This document shows positions 1 through 11,481 of a stretch of 57,157 nucleotides of DNA, in pieces. Numbering within the stretch: the first letter of the stretch is position 1; the number at the start of each line of letters is the position of its first letter. Below the pieces are notes generated by a model. That model was not told the DNA's origin and did not search any database. It worked only from the letters and a program-made list of their open reading frames with translations. The DNA is from a virus. Location: IMG/VR virus record IMGVR_UViG_3300025133_000125, positions 1 through 57,157 of that record. One strand, written 5' to 3'. The position numbers and the translations under genes are program-made.

Positions 1-3000
1 AAAGCACCAGTATCAATCCCAATATCATCACCAGCTAAATTTGTTGGGTGTGTATATCTTGTAGCCCCACTATTATAAGCACTTACTACAGTAGTATTAT
101 TAGAGACTTCAGTATCAAAATCACTAACAGCTGATGCGGCTATTTGTCCTCCAGTTGTAGAACCTGCGTGTGTATGATTTGCATTTACCCAACCAGCTGC
201 AGCAATAGTTGGTGTTGTTAAAATAAGGCCTGCAAGTGTTAAATCACCACTACCTCTATTGTGTGCAATTGAAGTGGTTCCAATATAAAATGTATCTGCC
301 GGTTGAACTGCTGAATCAGCTGTTGATTGGGCTGCTGCGGCATTGGTTATACCAGTTGATCCTCTATCGTAAGCCGCTTTAACTCCTGTCGCGCTTGCTC
401 TCGTTGTACTTGAAGTTGTGCTGGTTGAATCTGTTATTGAAGTATCACCAGTATTTGTACCACTCTGTCCAACTAAATATGTTTGATTGATTGCAGTACC
501 TTGCCAAGTACCTGTTCCTATTGTACCAACAGTTGTAATATTTGCCTGAGTAAAGTGTTCATTAGCTGCGAAATTTGTTGTTGCATCATGATCAATCTGT
601 GCTGAACCACTGAAGATACCTTGACTATTAATAAATACTAATGTATCGCTATCAGTATATGAGGTTACACCAGTTAAACTACTACCATCACCAAATACTT
701 TACCAAACGAGCCAGTTGAAGTTGATGAACCGCTTACGTTTCCACCGTAATTAGAGCCACTTATAGTTCCATCAACTCTTAATTCAGAACCACCTATATG
801 AAAAGCAACTGCTGGTGTACCTAAACCATGTGTTCCTATTCTATTTGCAGATGCATCGGTTTTAAATAGAGGATTATTAGAACTACCTTTAATGGTTACA
901 TCTACATTATTACCACCATCATTGAATGTAATATCGTGTGGAGCACCAGAAGAATCGTTTAAATCTATGTATGATATTCCACCAATATTAAATCTAAGTC
1001 TATCAGGTGTAAAATTAAGATAAGTGTTATCATCACCTTTATGATAGATGTATTGTGAAACTTCAATATTACCATCTGCTATTACGTGACCAAACGAACC
1101 AGTTGAAGTTAATGAGCCACTAACTCCGCCACCAATATAAGTTATTGCGCTTGATGATAATTCACCTTGCCAAGATCCACTAATAGTAGCTGAACTTAGA
1201 CCCGGCTGTAGTGCATCTAATTTATCAAACATTTCATCAGACATTACACCCCAGTTACTAGAATCAGCTAATGGTAAAACTGCATTGGTTCCATCAGACG
1301 ACACTATGTCTAATTTTGTACTATCGCGACTTACACTGAGGTTTGTGGATACATTTGTAACTTTCGCAGTATTAGCTGCCACTGCTGTATTATTAGCTAC
1401 TTCAGTATCGAAATCACTAATTGTTGAAGCTGCTTGAGTTCCTGTATGATTACCTCTATCAATATAATAAGAACCATGTTGTCCATCGAGCAAATCCGCA
1501 TCTAGGGCACTTAAAGCACCATCAACTGTTTTGATTGCTGTTAATATTTCTGCAGCACTTTGATCTGCGGTTGCGCCAGATTCAACAGAATCCAATAAAG
1601 TTTCTTGAGCATCTGTCATTAATCTTTTGTTTGATGCATCTGTAAAATTAGCAGTACCGAATGTGGGTGAAGCACCACTAATTACTGATTGGTCTAATGC
1701 TTTTACATCTGCAATAGATGTTAACTCACTATCCATTAACGCGCCAGCATTAGATCCAAGACCAGAATTCCAAGTGCCATTTGTTATTGTTTGACCACTC
1801 AATACTGAGTTTATTGTGGCAAATGGTAAAATATGTCTATGATTTCCTTTTGCATATTCTGCAACATTACCGTCAGATGATACTGTACCTATTCCTTCAG
1901 GATCAGCAATATATGCCTGCAAAGCAGGTGCGCCTAGTGATCCTGCAATTTGACTATCATTTGTAAATTGTTCTCTTGAGATAGAAGATCCAAATGTAGC
2001 TAAACCACTGCCGCCTCTAAATTCTATACCTGCTCCTGACATCTTAAAGAAACTATCTTCTGAATTATAAATTAATAATCCTTCTTGGGTCAATTCAACT
2101 TTTCGTGTATTGCTTCTTATTGAAAAATTATCAAATGTTATTTCTGTTTCAGGATATTCTGCTGTTGAACTACCTACTACAGTTTTTGTAAATGTTCTTC
2201 CATGCAAATCTGAATTTACGGATCCTTTATCACCTACAAATAGTGGTTTTTCAATTTGGAATCCTGTATCATCATTTATAGATCCCGTCAATACTAATTT
2301 TAAATGTGTTGCTGTTGCTGGTATTTCAGCAGAGGCACCAAAACTACTATATTGACCGCTTCCTAAGAAATACTCACCATAACCATTAGATGCAGTAAAT
2401 TTAGCTTCAGGTAAAAATGGTACCCAACCTGCTGATGATGAATATTCAACTCTAAAATATTGCGGTCCTAGTGCTCTATCTTTGCCTTTTCCACCAAATG
2501 ATGAACTATATCTTGCAACTGAGGCAAATGACAATGTATCACCTGCAGCTATTGCCACAGATGACGTTACAACTTGGACTAATTCATAAGTATTGTTTCC
2601 TGAATAGTTTCCTGAGCCTTCTGGTACAACTACATCAAGTGTCACATCACCGCTTACAGCCATATCTTCAGAAGGATAAGCAGATCTTTTTGTTAAGCTT
2701 ATATTAACACCCCCACCTTCAGCAAATGACCAACTATTAATTGTACTAACAAAATTTCTACCTGCTGAAAGATCTCCTAATTGTTCTTCAAAGCTCTTAT
2801 TACCACAATATTGAGTGCCTCCTCCAAGTGTTGACAATGATCCTGACTTAATTTCAACTCTGCTTACACCACCGTCATCTTTAATTTTTAATCCTGGTAA
2901 TATGCTACTTAATTCTACAGTATTATCTGTGTCTCTAAGATATGATGTTCCTATATCAAACCCACCTATACGACCACCGCTAAATAAAACATTTGAACCT

Positions 3001-6000
3001 GTTATTTCACCTTCAGGTGTTACTTGAAATTTTGAAGATGAAATAAAGTACTGACTACTTGCATTACCCTCTAAATAAAACGAAGATCCTTGTTGTAATT
3101 TTGTACCATTAATATCAAAGCCTGCAATTTGTCCACTTGTTGCTGTAATATTACCTGTGATCTTAGCAGCTGAAGCAGTAATTTGTCCAGTAGAACCCTT
3201 TAACTTTAATACACCCACCTGGGAATCTATAGTGTTAGATATGTTAAATCCACCAATTGTTCCTGTACTTATATCTACATCATCAAAAGTACCAGTTGTT
3301 GCAGTAATATCACCTGTGATCTTAGCTGCTGATGCTGTTATTTGTCCTGATGCCTTTAATCGTAATCCCGTGTTTCCACTAGCACCACTTGAAGAGATCT
3401 CAGTTGATGTAATTCCAAAACCACCAATGGTTCCTGCTGTATTTGCAGTTATTGTATTAGCTATAATGTCACCAGTAATTGTTGCATCAGTAGCTGTTAT
3501 TGCACCTGCATGTGTAACCCTAAATGCCGGCGTTCCACCTGTCCCTGCTGTAAAGGCATAAGTTTGTCCTGAAGGGTGTATTCCTATACCTGTCGAAGTC
3601 AAACCTGTATTTGCTAAGGTAAAATTGGCTATATTGCCTGCTGTTGTTGCAGTAATTGTATTTGCTATAATGTCGCCTTGAATATTTGCTGAGGATGCAG
3701 TAAGTTGTCCAGATGCCTTAATATTAAATGGTGCACTACTACTTGCAGCAAGTGATGTTGCACCAGCAAAAAATCTTGAATCACCAGCTGAAGATAATCC
3801 TGTGTATGTAGGATCTGTAAAGTAATGTATTGTATCTGACTGAATATTCCAATTTGCGATATTACCTTCTGATGACGTTAATACACCTTCAATTTTTGCA
3901 CCACTTGCTATTAATTGTCCTGATGAAGATACTGCAAAATTAGATCCAAATCTTACATAATATGGATTTGAATTTGAGGGTGTGAAATCTAGATAATAGC
4001 CATCAGTTGGATTCGTGTCAGGGCCTGCATCTGACTTATATAATGCTGCTCCTTCTGCATCAAGAGTTGCATTAGAGCCGGATAATTTATTACCAAGTAT
4101 TTTCCACCCTGCTATTTGTCCTGAAGTTGCTGAAACAGCACCCGACATACTTACAGCAGATGCTGTAATTTGGCCTGTACTTTTTAAAATTAAATTATTA
4201 TTTGTAGAATTTATTTGTGAATCTGAAACACTAAAACCAGCAATTGTTGAAGCACCTTGTATTAGCGCGGCAGATGCTGTAATCTGTCCACTATCTTTTA
4301 AAATTAAGTTATCGTTTGTAGAATTTATTTGTGAATCTGAAACTTCAAATCCACCAATGGACGCGGATTTAAAACTTGCGAATCCTTGTGGATCAATAGA
4401 TGCTGATGCATTAGAAACTGTAGAAGGTGAGCCACCGATAGAAGCTGGCGTTCTAATATTATTTGCAGTTATGTCTCCTTGAACAGTTAATGTGTTCCCA
4501 ACATATTGAAGATAATGACCTGCAGATTTATTTCCTAATAATATTGAAGATCCTGTCATCTGACCTGATGATCTCAAAAATAATGAAGAATCTGATGATA
4601 TGATTGAGGTTGGATCTACAGTAAATCCTGCTATTGATGCTGACTTAAAACTTGCGAATCCTTGTGTATCAATAGATGCTGATGCATTTGCGTCAGTAGA
4701 AGGTTGGCCACCAATTGTTGCTGGCGTTCTAATATTATTTGCAGTTATGTCTCCTTGAACAGTTAATGTGTTCCCAACATATTGTAAATATTGACCATCA
4801 CCTTTGCTTCCAAGTATCATGTTACTAGCTGTTACATTACCCTTTGGTGTTAGATGAAAGTCAGATGAACTAATTTCTATATTACCACTACTACCACTTA
4901 TAAATTGTGATGTTGTAGTACCAACGAAAAAAGCATCTGCAATAACTTCAAATCTTGAAGGTATAGTACTAAATCTTAAACTTCCAGATTCACCTGCTAG
5001 CTCTAGACCAACACCGGCATAATCATCTCCTGAATCTGGTAAAACAGATCCGCTATAAATCATCCAACCAGTATTATTGTTACTTAAACTTGAACTTTTA
5101 AAACCTTGATACTGTACTGACCTTATAAATCCGGATCCGTCTGCTCCGGAGCCACCAGTCTCTGGTAATGTTGATGATACACCGCCCATCTGTATACCAC
5201 TTGATGTTGCGTCTCCGCCAATGAATAAAGACCCACCAATAGAATTATCATTTCCTAAAATATTAAGATTTTCACCTTCAAATTTTACACCGTCTGGGTT
5301 TGAGGGTAATGTTGTTACTACTGTGCTGGATTTATTATTATTTATATCATAAAATTCAAATGCAAAATCTAAATAATCTGGTCTAGTCTGAAGAGGAGGT
5401 ATTGGCGCAATTAATCTAACATATTCAGGGGAGAAATTTGTATCTGAGTTTGGTTTAACTGAAATTTCTGATACTGACCAATGACCACCTGTAAATCTCA
5501 TTTGCAATACAGCAGCTCCATCAGAATCAGGTGTAAATATAGTTTCATATTGTGGGCTTGATGCTCCTACTACACGCCCAGCTGAATCATTAAATTCAAC
5601 TTTACCAATTGCCCTTCCATAGCCTTTATCAGCAAAAGTATTATTTTGTGACATACCAAATGCAGATCCTGACATATGCAGTACTGCTTTAATTTTATTT
5701 TGTAAACCTTCAGAATTATCAGCAATTAATTTTGCACGGAAACTATATTCTGTTCCTGCTATAAAATCCATCTTAAAATCATCTTTTAATTGAAGCTTAA
5801 TCCACTCTTTATCATCATCTATCAATAAATCAGCATTTGATCCGGAGATGTAGATTGAATCTGTTAAGTATTCATTAGGAGAGTACGTCTGTATTGTTGT
5901 TGCTGACTCAGTACCATATTGACCACCTGTTGCAGTCCAGTATGATGTTAATACAGCATCAGAACTAAAAAATCCCATTCTAGATGTGCCAGATGTTGAT

Positions 6001-7126
6001 GTAGGATCAACTAATAGCTCGGGTGTTTCGATAGGCGTATCTATTATCTTTGACCAATTACCAAATGGACCATTATTTTTTACATAACCTGCTACTCTGT
6101 AAACATCGCCAGAAAATAATCGTAATTTTGAAAGCCTTACATCAGCAAATGATTTAAAATTTATACTGCTAGTATCATATTCACTTAATTTTGGCCAATT
6201 AATCTTATAGCTAGATGTTCCAAGCTCTGCCACTCTGTAAAATCCGCTTCCAGAATCGTAAACACCGAAAGGTTTTTGTACCTCTATTGTTTTCTTATTA
6301 ATAACATTTGATATTCTAGATGAATATCCTGGAATTATAGTGTTGCTCCCTGTAGAAAATGATATATTAGGGTTTGGTGCATCAATTGTGATTGTACCGC
6401 CAACCATAGATGATGAAAAATCAGCATCAGCTATTGTTATTGAGTATCGCGGATCTGTTGAATCATACTCTTCATAATTTCCCATAGGATTAAAGCCGTA
6501 AACTTGCTCAGAATAGTTTTGCACCTCTTGGTAGTTATCACCATCGATTGAAAAATTTGTTCCTTCTGTGCCTTGTACAGGTGTACCAACAATAGTACCA
6601 ACTGTTTGTTCATTTGATCCTGTTGTTGATGATTGTTGTGTAACTTGTCCCTTAATAATCTCATAGACATTCAATACTGGCCGCTTATAAAATCTTACGG
6701 GTCTATCATTCGGAATTGTCTTATTTACAGTAATTGTTCTTGTATATTTTACATTATACGTACCTTGCCATTGTTCAGGTATGTCAACATAATCCGGATC
6801 GAGCTCTCCTAATATTGTAAGTGTTGCTGCACCTGCTGGTGTATCTTTGAATACTTCTATTCCTACTCTTACTCCATTACTTTCTGAATAATCATAAACT
6901 GGCTCTATATAAATTGGGTTCCCTAAACTATCTACTAATTCGATTTTTAATACAACATCATTTAATAATTCAGGCGATCCCATTATTAGCATTGAAGACT
7001 TGCCCATAGGCAGTTCAAGTGGGAGATCTGTTATATTGAAGTACTTAGATAACAGCCCTTCTTCAATTTCATAGGCTTGTATTGTATCTAAGTCTTGCAG
7101 GAACGCTGTTTTTTGCTTTTTTGCCA
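1..7126 (-). CDS. Giant tail-fibre/appendage protein, N-terminal part (3' end outside window)
   Basis: The frame is open from an ATG at 7126 (N-terminus MAKKQKTAFLQDLDTIQAYE) to the left edge, giving 2375 codons without a stop in the stretches I translated. Residues 1-250 form a conserved-looking head. Around residues 380-600 there are beta-rich, carbohydrate-binding-like stretches. From about residue 750 to 1360 there are tandem repeats built around GQITAS/NITATSGQIAGF/DI motifs. The later part contains repeated STGSFG-type segments and Ser/Thr/Gly-rich sequence. This composition is typical of very long phage fibres or adhesins that contact the host surface. The gene begins a transcription unit with an ATATTTAT box 17 nt upstream and faces away from the lone plus-strand gene. 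The exact virion position (side fibre, baseplate appendage) cannot be told. The C-terminal tip, which would bear receptor specificity, is missing here. Confidence 0.85.
4369..4508. repeat. Direct repeat copy 1 inside the giant fibre gene
   Basis: About 140 nt nearly identical to 4645-4784, with a period of 276 nt (92 codons). The two copies share the 5' stretch around TTAAAACTTGCGAATCCTTG and a 3' block ending CCCAACATATTG. Divergence is concentrated in the middle. The repeat is in frame and reflects a duplicated protein module. A shorter repeat with a 111-nt offset is seen at about 4188-4230 and 4299-4342. Confidence 0.85.
4645..4784. repeat. Direct repeat copy 2 inside the giant fibre gene
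   Basis: This is the partner of the copy at 4369-4508, offset by exactly 276 nt. The last part, from about 4724, is identical to copy 1. The stronger conservation of this block than of neighbouring repeat units suggests a recent duplication or gene conversion within the fibre gene. Confidence 0.85.
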
Positions 7127-7143
7127 TAATTTACTTTGTGTAG

Positions 7144-7152
7144 ATAAATATT
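7144..7152 (-). promoter_or_regulatory. Candidate late-promoter box (AATATTTAT) of the giant fibre gene
   Basis: On the sense (minus) strand the sequence reads AATATTTAT, ending 17 nt before the fibre ATG. The same ATATTTAT core occurs at the same kind of position before genes starting at 16470, 23657, 24737, 26622 and 42007. It is the reverse complement of the T4-type ATAAATA element, so orientation is unresolved. Confidence 0.4.
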
Positions 7153-7179
7153 TCTCAGCGTAGATTGTATCACAAATAT

Positions 7180-7208
7180 TTGTTAAAGTTATATAAAAAT
7201 TATACCAT
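7180..7208 (+). promoter_or_regulatory. Possible sigma70-like promoter of the plus-strand gene
   Basis: TTGTTA (7180-7185) and TACCAT (7203-7208) are separated by 17 nt and lie about 30 nt upstream of the ATG at 7237. The match to consensus is moderate in very AT-rich DNA, so this is only a candidate. Confidence 0.25.
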
Positions 7209-7236
7209 TCTTATACTTATTAAGAAAGGTAGTAAT

Positions 7237-7416
7237 ATGAAAAGAGCTAGAATGTGTGTTTACTTAGATGTTGAACTATCTAAGTGGATTAAAGATAACG
7301 CAATAGTCAACTATAGAAGTTTTTCCTCGTTTCTTAATAAACTAATGTTAGATTATAAGGACGGAATGGAAATAAACAATAATGTAAAAACTTTAAAGAG
7401 CGAAATTAAAAGATAA
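7237..7416 (+). CDS. Small ribbon-helix-helix-like (Arc/MetJ type) putative DNA-binding protein
   Basis: A 59-residue protein beginning MKRARMCVYLDVELSKWI. The pattern is a basic N-terminus, a short beta-like stretch (RMCVYLDVE), then two helices (SKWIKDNAI and SFSSFLNKLMLDYKDGM), which fits a ribbon-helix-helix repressor. The frame is open further upstream to an ATG at 7165, but the start at 7237 is preceded by AAGG at good spacing and gives the right domain boundary. This is the only plus-strand gene in the window. It converges on the recombination nuclease gene, overlapping its 3' end by 11 nt, and diverges from the fibre gene. It could be a transcription regulator acting on the fibre/replication junction. 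The fold is inferred from pattern alone. Confidence 0.6.
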   Translation: MKRARMCVYLDVELSKWIKDNAIVNYRSFSSFLNKLMLDYKDGMEINNNVKTLKSEIKR

Positions 7417-10400
7417 TCTTACTATAGCCTTGTTCTTGCTTTATTTCAAGAAGAATATCCGTAAAATCTCGCATTGTGTCTATATGTGATATTATAAGAG
7501 AGAATTGATAAATATTTTTTAAATATTGGAACAGTTGGTATAATGAATTAAGATTGTCCGAGTCCATTGTTCCCCATCCTTCATCAATAGCTATAAAGTT
7601 AGGTCTTGGAAGATTTGATATATTTGTTAGGGCAATTCTGATAGCTAATCCTGAAATAAACTTTTCCATGCCTGATGCCATTTCTAATGCCCACGATTTA
7701 TCATTATCGTAAGCAATATAATTGTTTATATTCTTTCCGTCCATGTCAAAGATAATTTGGAAATCTACAATTTGTGATAGTATATTGTTGACCTCTAATT
7801 CAACCTTAGTTAAAACCTTAGATATTAAATCATAGCTTACACCATTTTTATCTACAGCCATTAAATAGTATTTATACGCTTCATATTTCTCTTCAAGATC
7901 TCTGACTCTATTAATAATCTGTACAATCTCTTGCTTTTTTGTTTCTAATGCTGATTTTTTACCGACATACTGGTGAATATCATTTACTACTGCTTTTATT
8001 TCTGTCTCAATAATTGACTCAGATGATTTTTGATCATTTATCTTTAATTGTACCCTATCATTATGCTTAATATCTTTTTGATAGCCTTTGCTTCTTTTAA
8101 TCTCATTTTTTATAGAGGAAATGTATGACTCAGTACTCTTAATAGCATCATTAATATCTGTTATTCTAACTTCATACTGCTCAAAGTATTTTTTGTTATT
8201 TTTTAGTTCCTTCGTCAAGTCTAAAAATTCACTATAAGACTTAGGTACATCCTCATTAATTTGTATTTTATTCTCTAGTGTCTTTAATTTTGCAACTGTT
8301 GATGTTGCCCTTGTCTTATCCTGTTCTAAATCTTCTTTTGTCTTTATTGCATCTTTAACAAATACATTATTCATGCAATACGAACACCCAGGATCGTAAT
8401 CCAAGTTTCCTAGCTTATCTATCTTATCTAATTTATTTCTTACTTCAACCTTTAAATTATCTATTTCGTTTTTTGCCTCATTCCTTTGTGATACTATTAA
8501 CTCATACTCAACAACCCTATTTTCAATATCCTTATATTTTTCAGATTTAATTCTGTTAGCTAAAATTTCATCATTTCTTTTAGTTTCACTTGATTCATCT
8601 TTTGTACTATTGAGCCTTTTTAATAATTCTACTTTTTTACCTTCCTCTAGTTGTTGGCTGTCTTCTAATTCTTTCAAGTCCTTAATTGTAGCATCAATTG
8701 GCCTCATTGTACCCATTAAATCTAAAATTTTATTCTTATATTTGTCTCGATCAATTTCTTTTTTGCTTTGAGAATCTTCAAGCTTTGTTATAACCCCTTT
8801 TACTAGATTTAGCTCAGTTTCAATATCACTTATTTGCTGATCATAATCTACATCTAAAAAATTCTTTAACATCGACTGTAATCCGCTAGATTCCTCTTTT
8901 GCCAGCTTATATAATTGATCAAAAATAGATAAGCCTAAAAACTTACCTAAAATTTCTTTCTTTTCAGTCTGATTTTGTTCTAAAAATATAGAAGAATTTC
9001 CTTGTGCTGAAAAACTTGTCATTATAAAGTCATCATACGTTCCTATCAGCTTTCTAATATTCTTATTTGTTGAATTTCTTTGATCACCATTTAATGATAC
9101 CTTCTTACCATCTTCTAGTCTGTAAAAATCAACATCAACACGAGTAGCACCGTGCCTTAAAACTTTTCCAACGCGTTTAATAACGTATGATTCGTTGCCA
9201 ACATCAAATTCTAACTCACAACTAAAGTTTGATTTAGAATGGTTCATGACATTTTCTGCCTTATATGCTCTTGTTGACTTATCAAATAGGCAAAATGCTA
9301 ATGCATCCAAAATACTTGATTTCCCACTTGCATTCGGGCTAAATAAACCAGCAATCCCATTACATCTTTCAAAATTAATTACATTATCTTCACCATAAGA
9401 AAACATATTGCTAAATGTAAACTTTTTTGGTTTCCAGCTAATATTTCTAGAAATCTCCTCACCTACTAAAGAGCTACTGAGCTCTTTATTAATTTTCTTT
9501 ACCTTTTCAATAATTTCTTCATTAGCTGTTGTATTATTTTTCAAGTATTGTTCTATTAAACCATTCTGCACATCTGGATCAAATACATCCCCAAAATCGA
9601 CTATAGATGAATTTCCTGTATCAACTCTATATTCATCTTCTCTTATTATTGAGACTTCTTTAATATTATGCCTGTGTTTGATTATTGTGAGTGCTTTTTT
9701 TAAATCAGAGCTTGATGTATTTTTAACTTTTATTCTTAATCTAGCTTTGGGTGGTAAGTCATCTACTTTTGGTACAAGACCATCTTCTATATGAAGAGTA
9801 TAATAACCAAATTCATTTTCTATTTCTTTATGAATAAATTTTCTCTTCTTGACATCCCAAACTGATATGCCGTGTCCTTTTAATGTTTCACCATGATTCT
9901 GTTGAACTAATGAACCGCAGTATCTTACAATAGGTTTTTTAATTTTACCAGGTTTATATTCTTGCATTGTTTGCATTTTATGAATATCACCTAACATCAC
10001 CATGTCATAACCATCAAAATCTTTTAATTTAACAGCACTTGGAAGATAGAAACCTAAGTCAGTTTGTGACTTATCAACTGTTCCGTGATATAATAATATT
10101 TTTGTTTTTGCATTGATTGTTGCTGGATCTGGTAAATTTGATTCACTATCTCTAACTTCTAATACAGCAAATCCAACATCACCTACATAATAAATCCCTG
10201 ACTCATTTAGATAATGTAAATTTTCATTTTTAATGTTCTCTACAATCGGCTGAAGTACATCTAATCTGGATCTGTTATTTAAATTACAATCATGATTTCC
10301 TGCAATTAATAATGTAGGACATAATTCAGATAAACGTTTAAACAATCTAGAAAGTTGATCAACTAATTCGGGTGACATATCAGTCTTACTATGAGCAATG

Positions 10401-10564
10401 TCACCGCCAATATAAACTACAGCATTTTCTGTATCTTTCTTTATAAACTCATATAAGTTTTCAAATACTTGCTCATATTCTTTATGGCGTTGTAAATTTC
10501 TAATTTGTATATCTGAAATATGATATATCTTTTTTAAGGTTCTAAATTTTGTTTTAATTTTCAT
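7406..10564 (-). CDS. Fused Mre11-Rad50-type recombination nuclease (T4 gp47 + gp46 / SbcD + SbcC in one chain)
   Basis: A 1052-residue protein joining two enzymes that are separate in T4 and in bacteria. Residues 1-350 are a calcineurin-like phosphoesterase with the Mre11 motifs HISDIQ (15-20), GGDIAH (53-58), GNHD (89-92), a later YHG and LGDIH. From about 390 an SMC/Rad50 ATPase begins: Walker A SPNASGKSS at about 410-418, a long coiled coil, a zinc hook CSYC at about 727, the return coil, an ABC signature (ASGMEKF, about 964) and Walker B FIAIDEGWG at about 990. The complex resects DNA ends for recombination-dependent replication. The gene overlaps the primase gene by 4 nt (ATGA). I see no internal stop or frameshift, so the fusion is real in this sequence. 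The fusion is the odd point; the family assignment is firm. Confidence 0.93.
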   Translation of the reverse strand: MKIKTKFRTLKKIYHISDIQIRNLQRHKEYEQVFENLYEFIKKDTENAVVYIGGDIAHSKTDMSPELVDQLSRLFKRLSELCPTLLIAGNHDCNLNNRSRLDVLQPIVENIKNENLHYLNESGIYYVGDVGFAVLEVRDSESNLPDPATINAKTKILLYHGTVDKSQTDLGFYLPSAVKLKDFDGYDMVMLGDIHKMQTMQEYKPGKIKKPIVRYCGSLVQQNHGETLKGHGISVWDVKKRKFIHKEIENEFGYYTLHIEDGLVPKVDDLPPKARLRIKVKNTSSSDLKKALTIIKHRHNIKEVSIIREDEYRVDTGNSSIVDFGDVFDPDVQNGLIEQYLKNNTTANEEIIEKVKKINKELSSSLVGEEISRNISWKPKKFTFSNMFSYGEDNVINFERCNGIAGLFSPNASGKSSILDALAFCLFDKSTRAYKAENVMNHSKSNFSCELEFDVGNESYVIKRVGKVLRHGATRVDVDFYRLEDGKKVSLNGDQRNSTNKNIRKLIGTYDDFIMTSFSAQGNSSIFLEQNQTEKKEILGKFLGLSIFDQLYKLAKEESSGLQSMLKNFLDVDYDQQISDIETELNLVKGVITKLEDSQSKKEIDRDKYKNKILDLMGTMRPIDATIKDLKELEDSQQLEEGKKVELLKRLNSTKDESSETKRNDEILANRIKSEKYKDIENRVVEYELIVSQRNEAKNEIDNLKVEVRNKLDKIDKLGNLDYDPGCSYCMNNVFVKDAIKTKEDLEQDKTRATSTVAKLKTLENKIQINEDVPKSYSEFLDLTKELKNNKKYFEQYEVRITDINDAIKSTESYISSIKNEIKRSKGYQKDIKHNDRVQLKINDQKSSESIIETEIKAVVNDIHQYVGKKSALETKKQEIVQIINRVRDLEEKYEAYKYYLMAVDKNGVSYDLISKVLTKVELEVNNILSQIVDFQIIFDMDGKNINNYIAYDNDKSWALEMASGMEKFISGLAIRIALTNISNLPRPNFIAIDEGWGTMDSDNLNSLYQLFQYLKNIYQFSLIISHIDTMRDFTDILLEIKQEQGYSKIIF

Positions 10565-11481
10565 ATATTAATTCTCTGAAGTATAAGATCATAATCAGTA
10601 ACATCAACTCTTTTATTAATTGTATATTGCATACCTTTGAATCCCACATCTGATGGGTCACTATCACTTAGTTCAACTCTTGATACTTTTAAATTCCATT
10701 TTTTCAATTTTTTTGATATCACGCTTATCATTTTCTTTGCATCAGAGTCCAATGCTATAATAACTTCAGAAACTTTACTTGATACTAACCTTGATAGTAA
10801 AGAATCCTGTATAGTTTTACCTAAAAGTGGTATTGCGTTTCTTTTAATAGCAATTGCATCAAAAACACCTTCGCATAATATAACTGGCATGTTCCAGTTA
10901 ATGTAAAGATCAAATATAACTGTATTCTTTGGTACAGGTGGATTCTTGTATTTTAACTTTGAGTTATAAAAAGATCTTGCAATAAAATAATTTAATACAC
11001 CATTAGAATCATATGATGGGATTATTATTCGTCCTCCATACACACCGTCTGTACAGTAGCCTATATTATAACGAATGATGTCATGTTCTTCTATATTACG
11101 TTTTTTCAAGTATGATTTTGCTTGATTAAATGAAAGTGCTTCATTTTTTCCTTTCAATGTAAGAAATTCCTCCGGTAAACGAATTATTTGCTGTTTTTCT
11201 TCATTACTAAATGTAAACTTCTTTGAATTTTTAAAAATTTGCTCTAATTCTGTGTATATTGCTTTTGATGCCTTTAGCTTTTTAGCTAATGTAAATATAG
11301 ATTTTCCCTTAGCATCACAAACCCAACAATGCCATTGCTGTGTGACTACATTTACTTGTAATTTTTTCTTATGATGATTACAGAATGGACAAAAATAAAC
11401 TATCTCATCTTGACCACCGTCAGATCCTAGACTATCAAATGCTGTATTAAGTATGCTAAGTAGTCTTTGCTTTATTTCCAT
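10561..11481 (-). CDS. DNA primase, CHC2 zinc finger plus TOPRIM (gp61/DnaG-like)
   Basis: A 306-residue protein. Residues 28-60 hold a zinc ribbon with cysteines C30, C33, C51 and C54 (CPFC...CWVC), as in CHC2 primases. The TOPRIM core has the catalytic glutamate in LCEGVFDAIAI (about 202-212) and the acidic triad in IIALDSDAKK (about 241-250). It makes RNA primers for lagging-strand synthesis, probably together with a phage helicase encoded elsewhere. The length is close to that of T4 gp61. It overlaps the nuclease gene upstream and the recombination nuclease gene downstream, indicating one translationally coupled replication/recombination operon. Confidence 0.88.
   Translation of the reverse strand: MEIKQRLLSILNTAFDSLGSDGGQDEIVYFCPFCNHHKKKLQVNVVTQQWHCWVCDAKGKSIFTLAKKLKASKAIYTELEQIFKNSKKFTFSNEEKQQIIRLPEEFLTLKGKNEALSFNQAKSYLKKRNIEEHDIIRYNIGYCTDGVYGGRIIIPSYDSNGVLNYFIARSFYNSKLKYKNPPVPKNTVIFDLYINWNMPVILCEGVFDAIAIKRNAIPLLGKTIQDSLLSRLVSSKVSEVIIALDSDAKKMISVISKKLKKWNLKVSRVELSDSDPSDVGFKGMQYTINKRVDVTDYDLILQRINI

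Noticed and set aside
2110-4482. Plus-strand open frames of 70-155 codons inside the fibre gene
   Set aside because: They lie opposite a continuous repeat-rich minus-strand frame, lack ribosome-binding sites, and their composition mirrors the repeats.
3120-4790. Possible CRISPR-like repeat array
   Set aside because: The repeats are in-frame protein repeats of variable length without constant spacers or palindromic repeat units.
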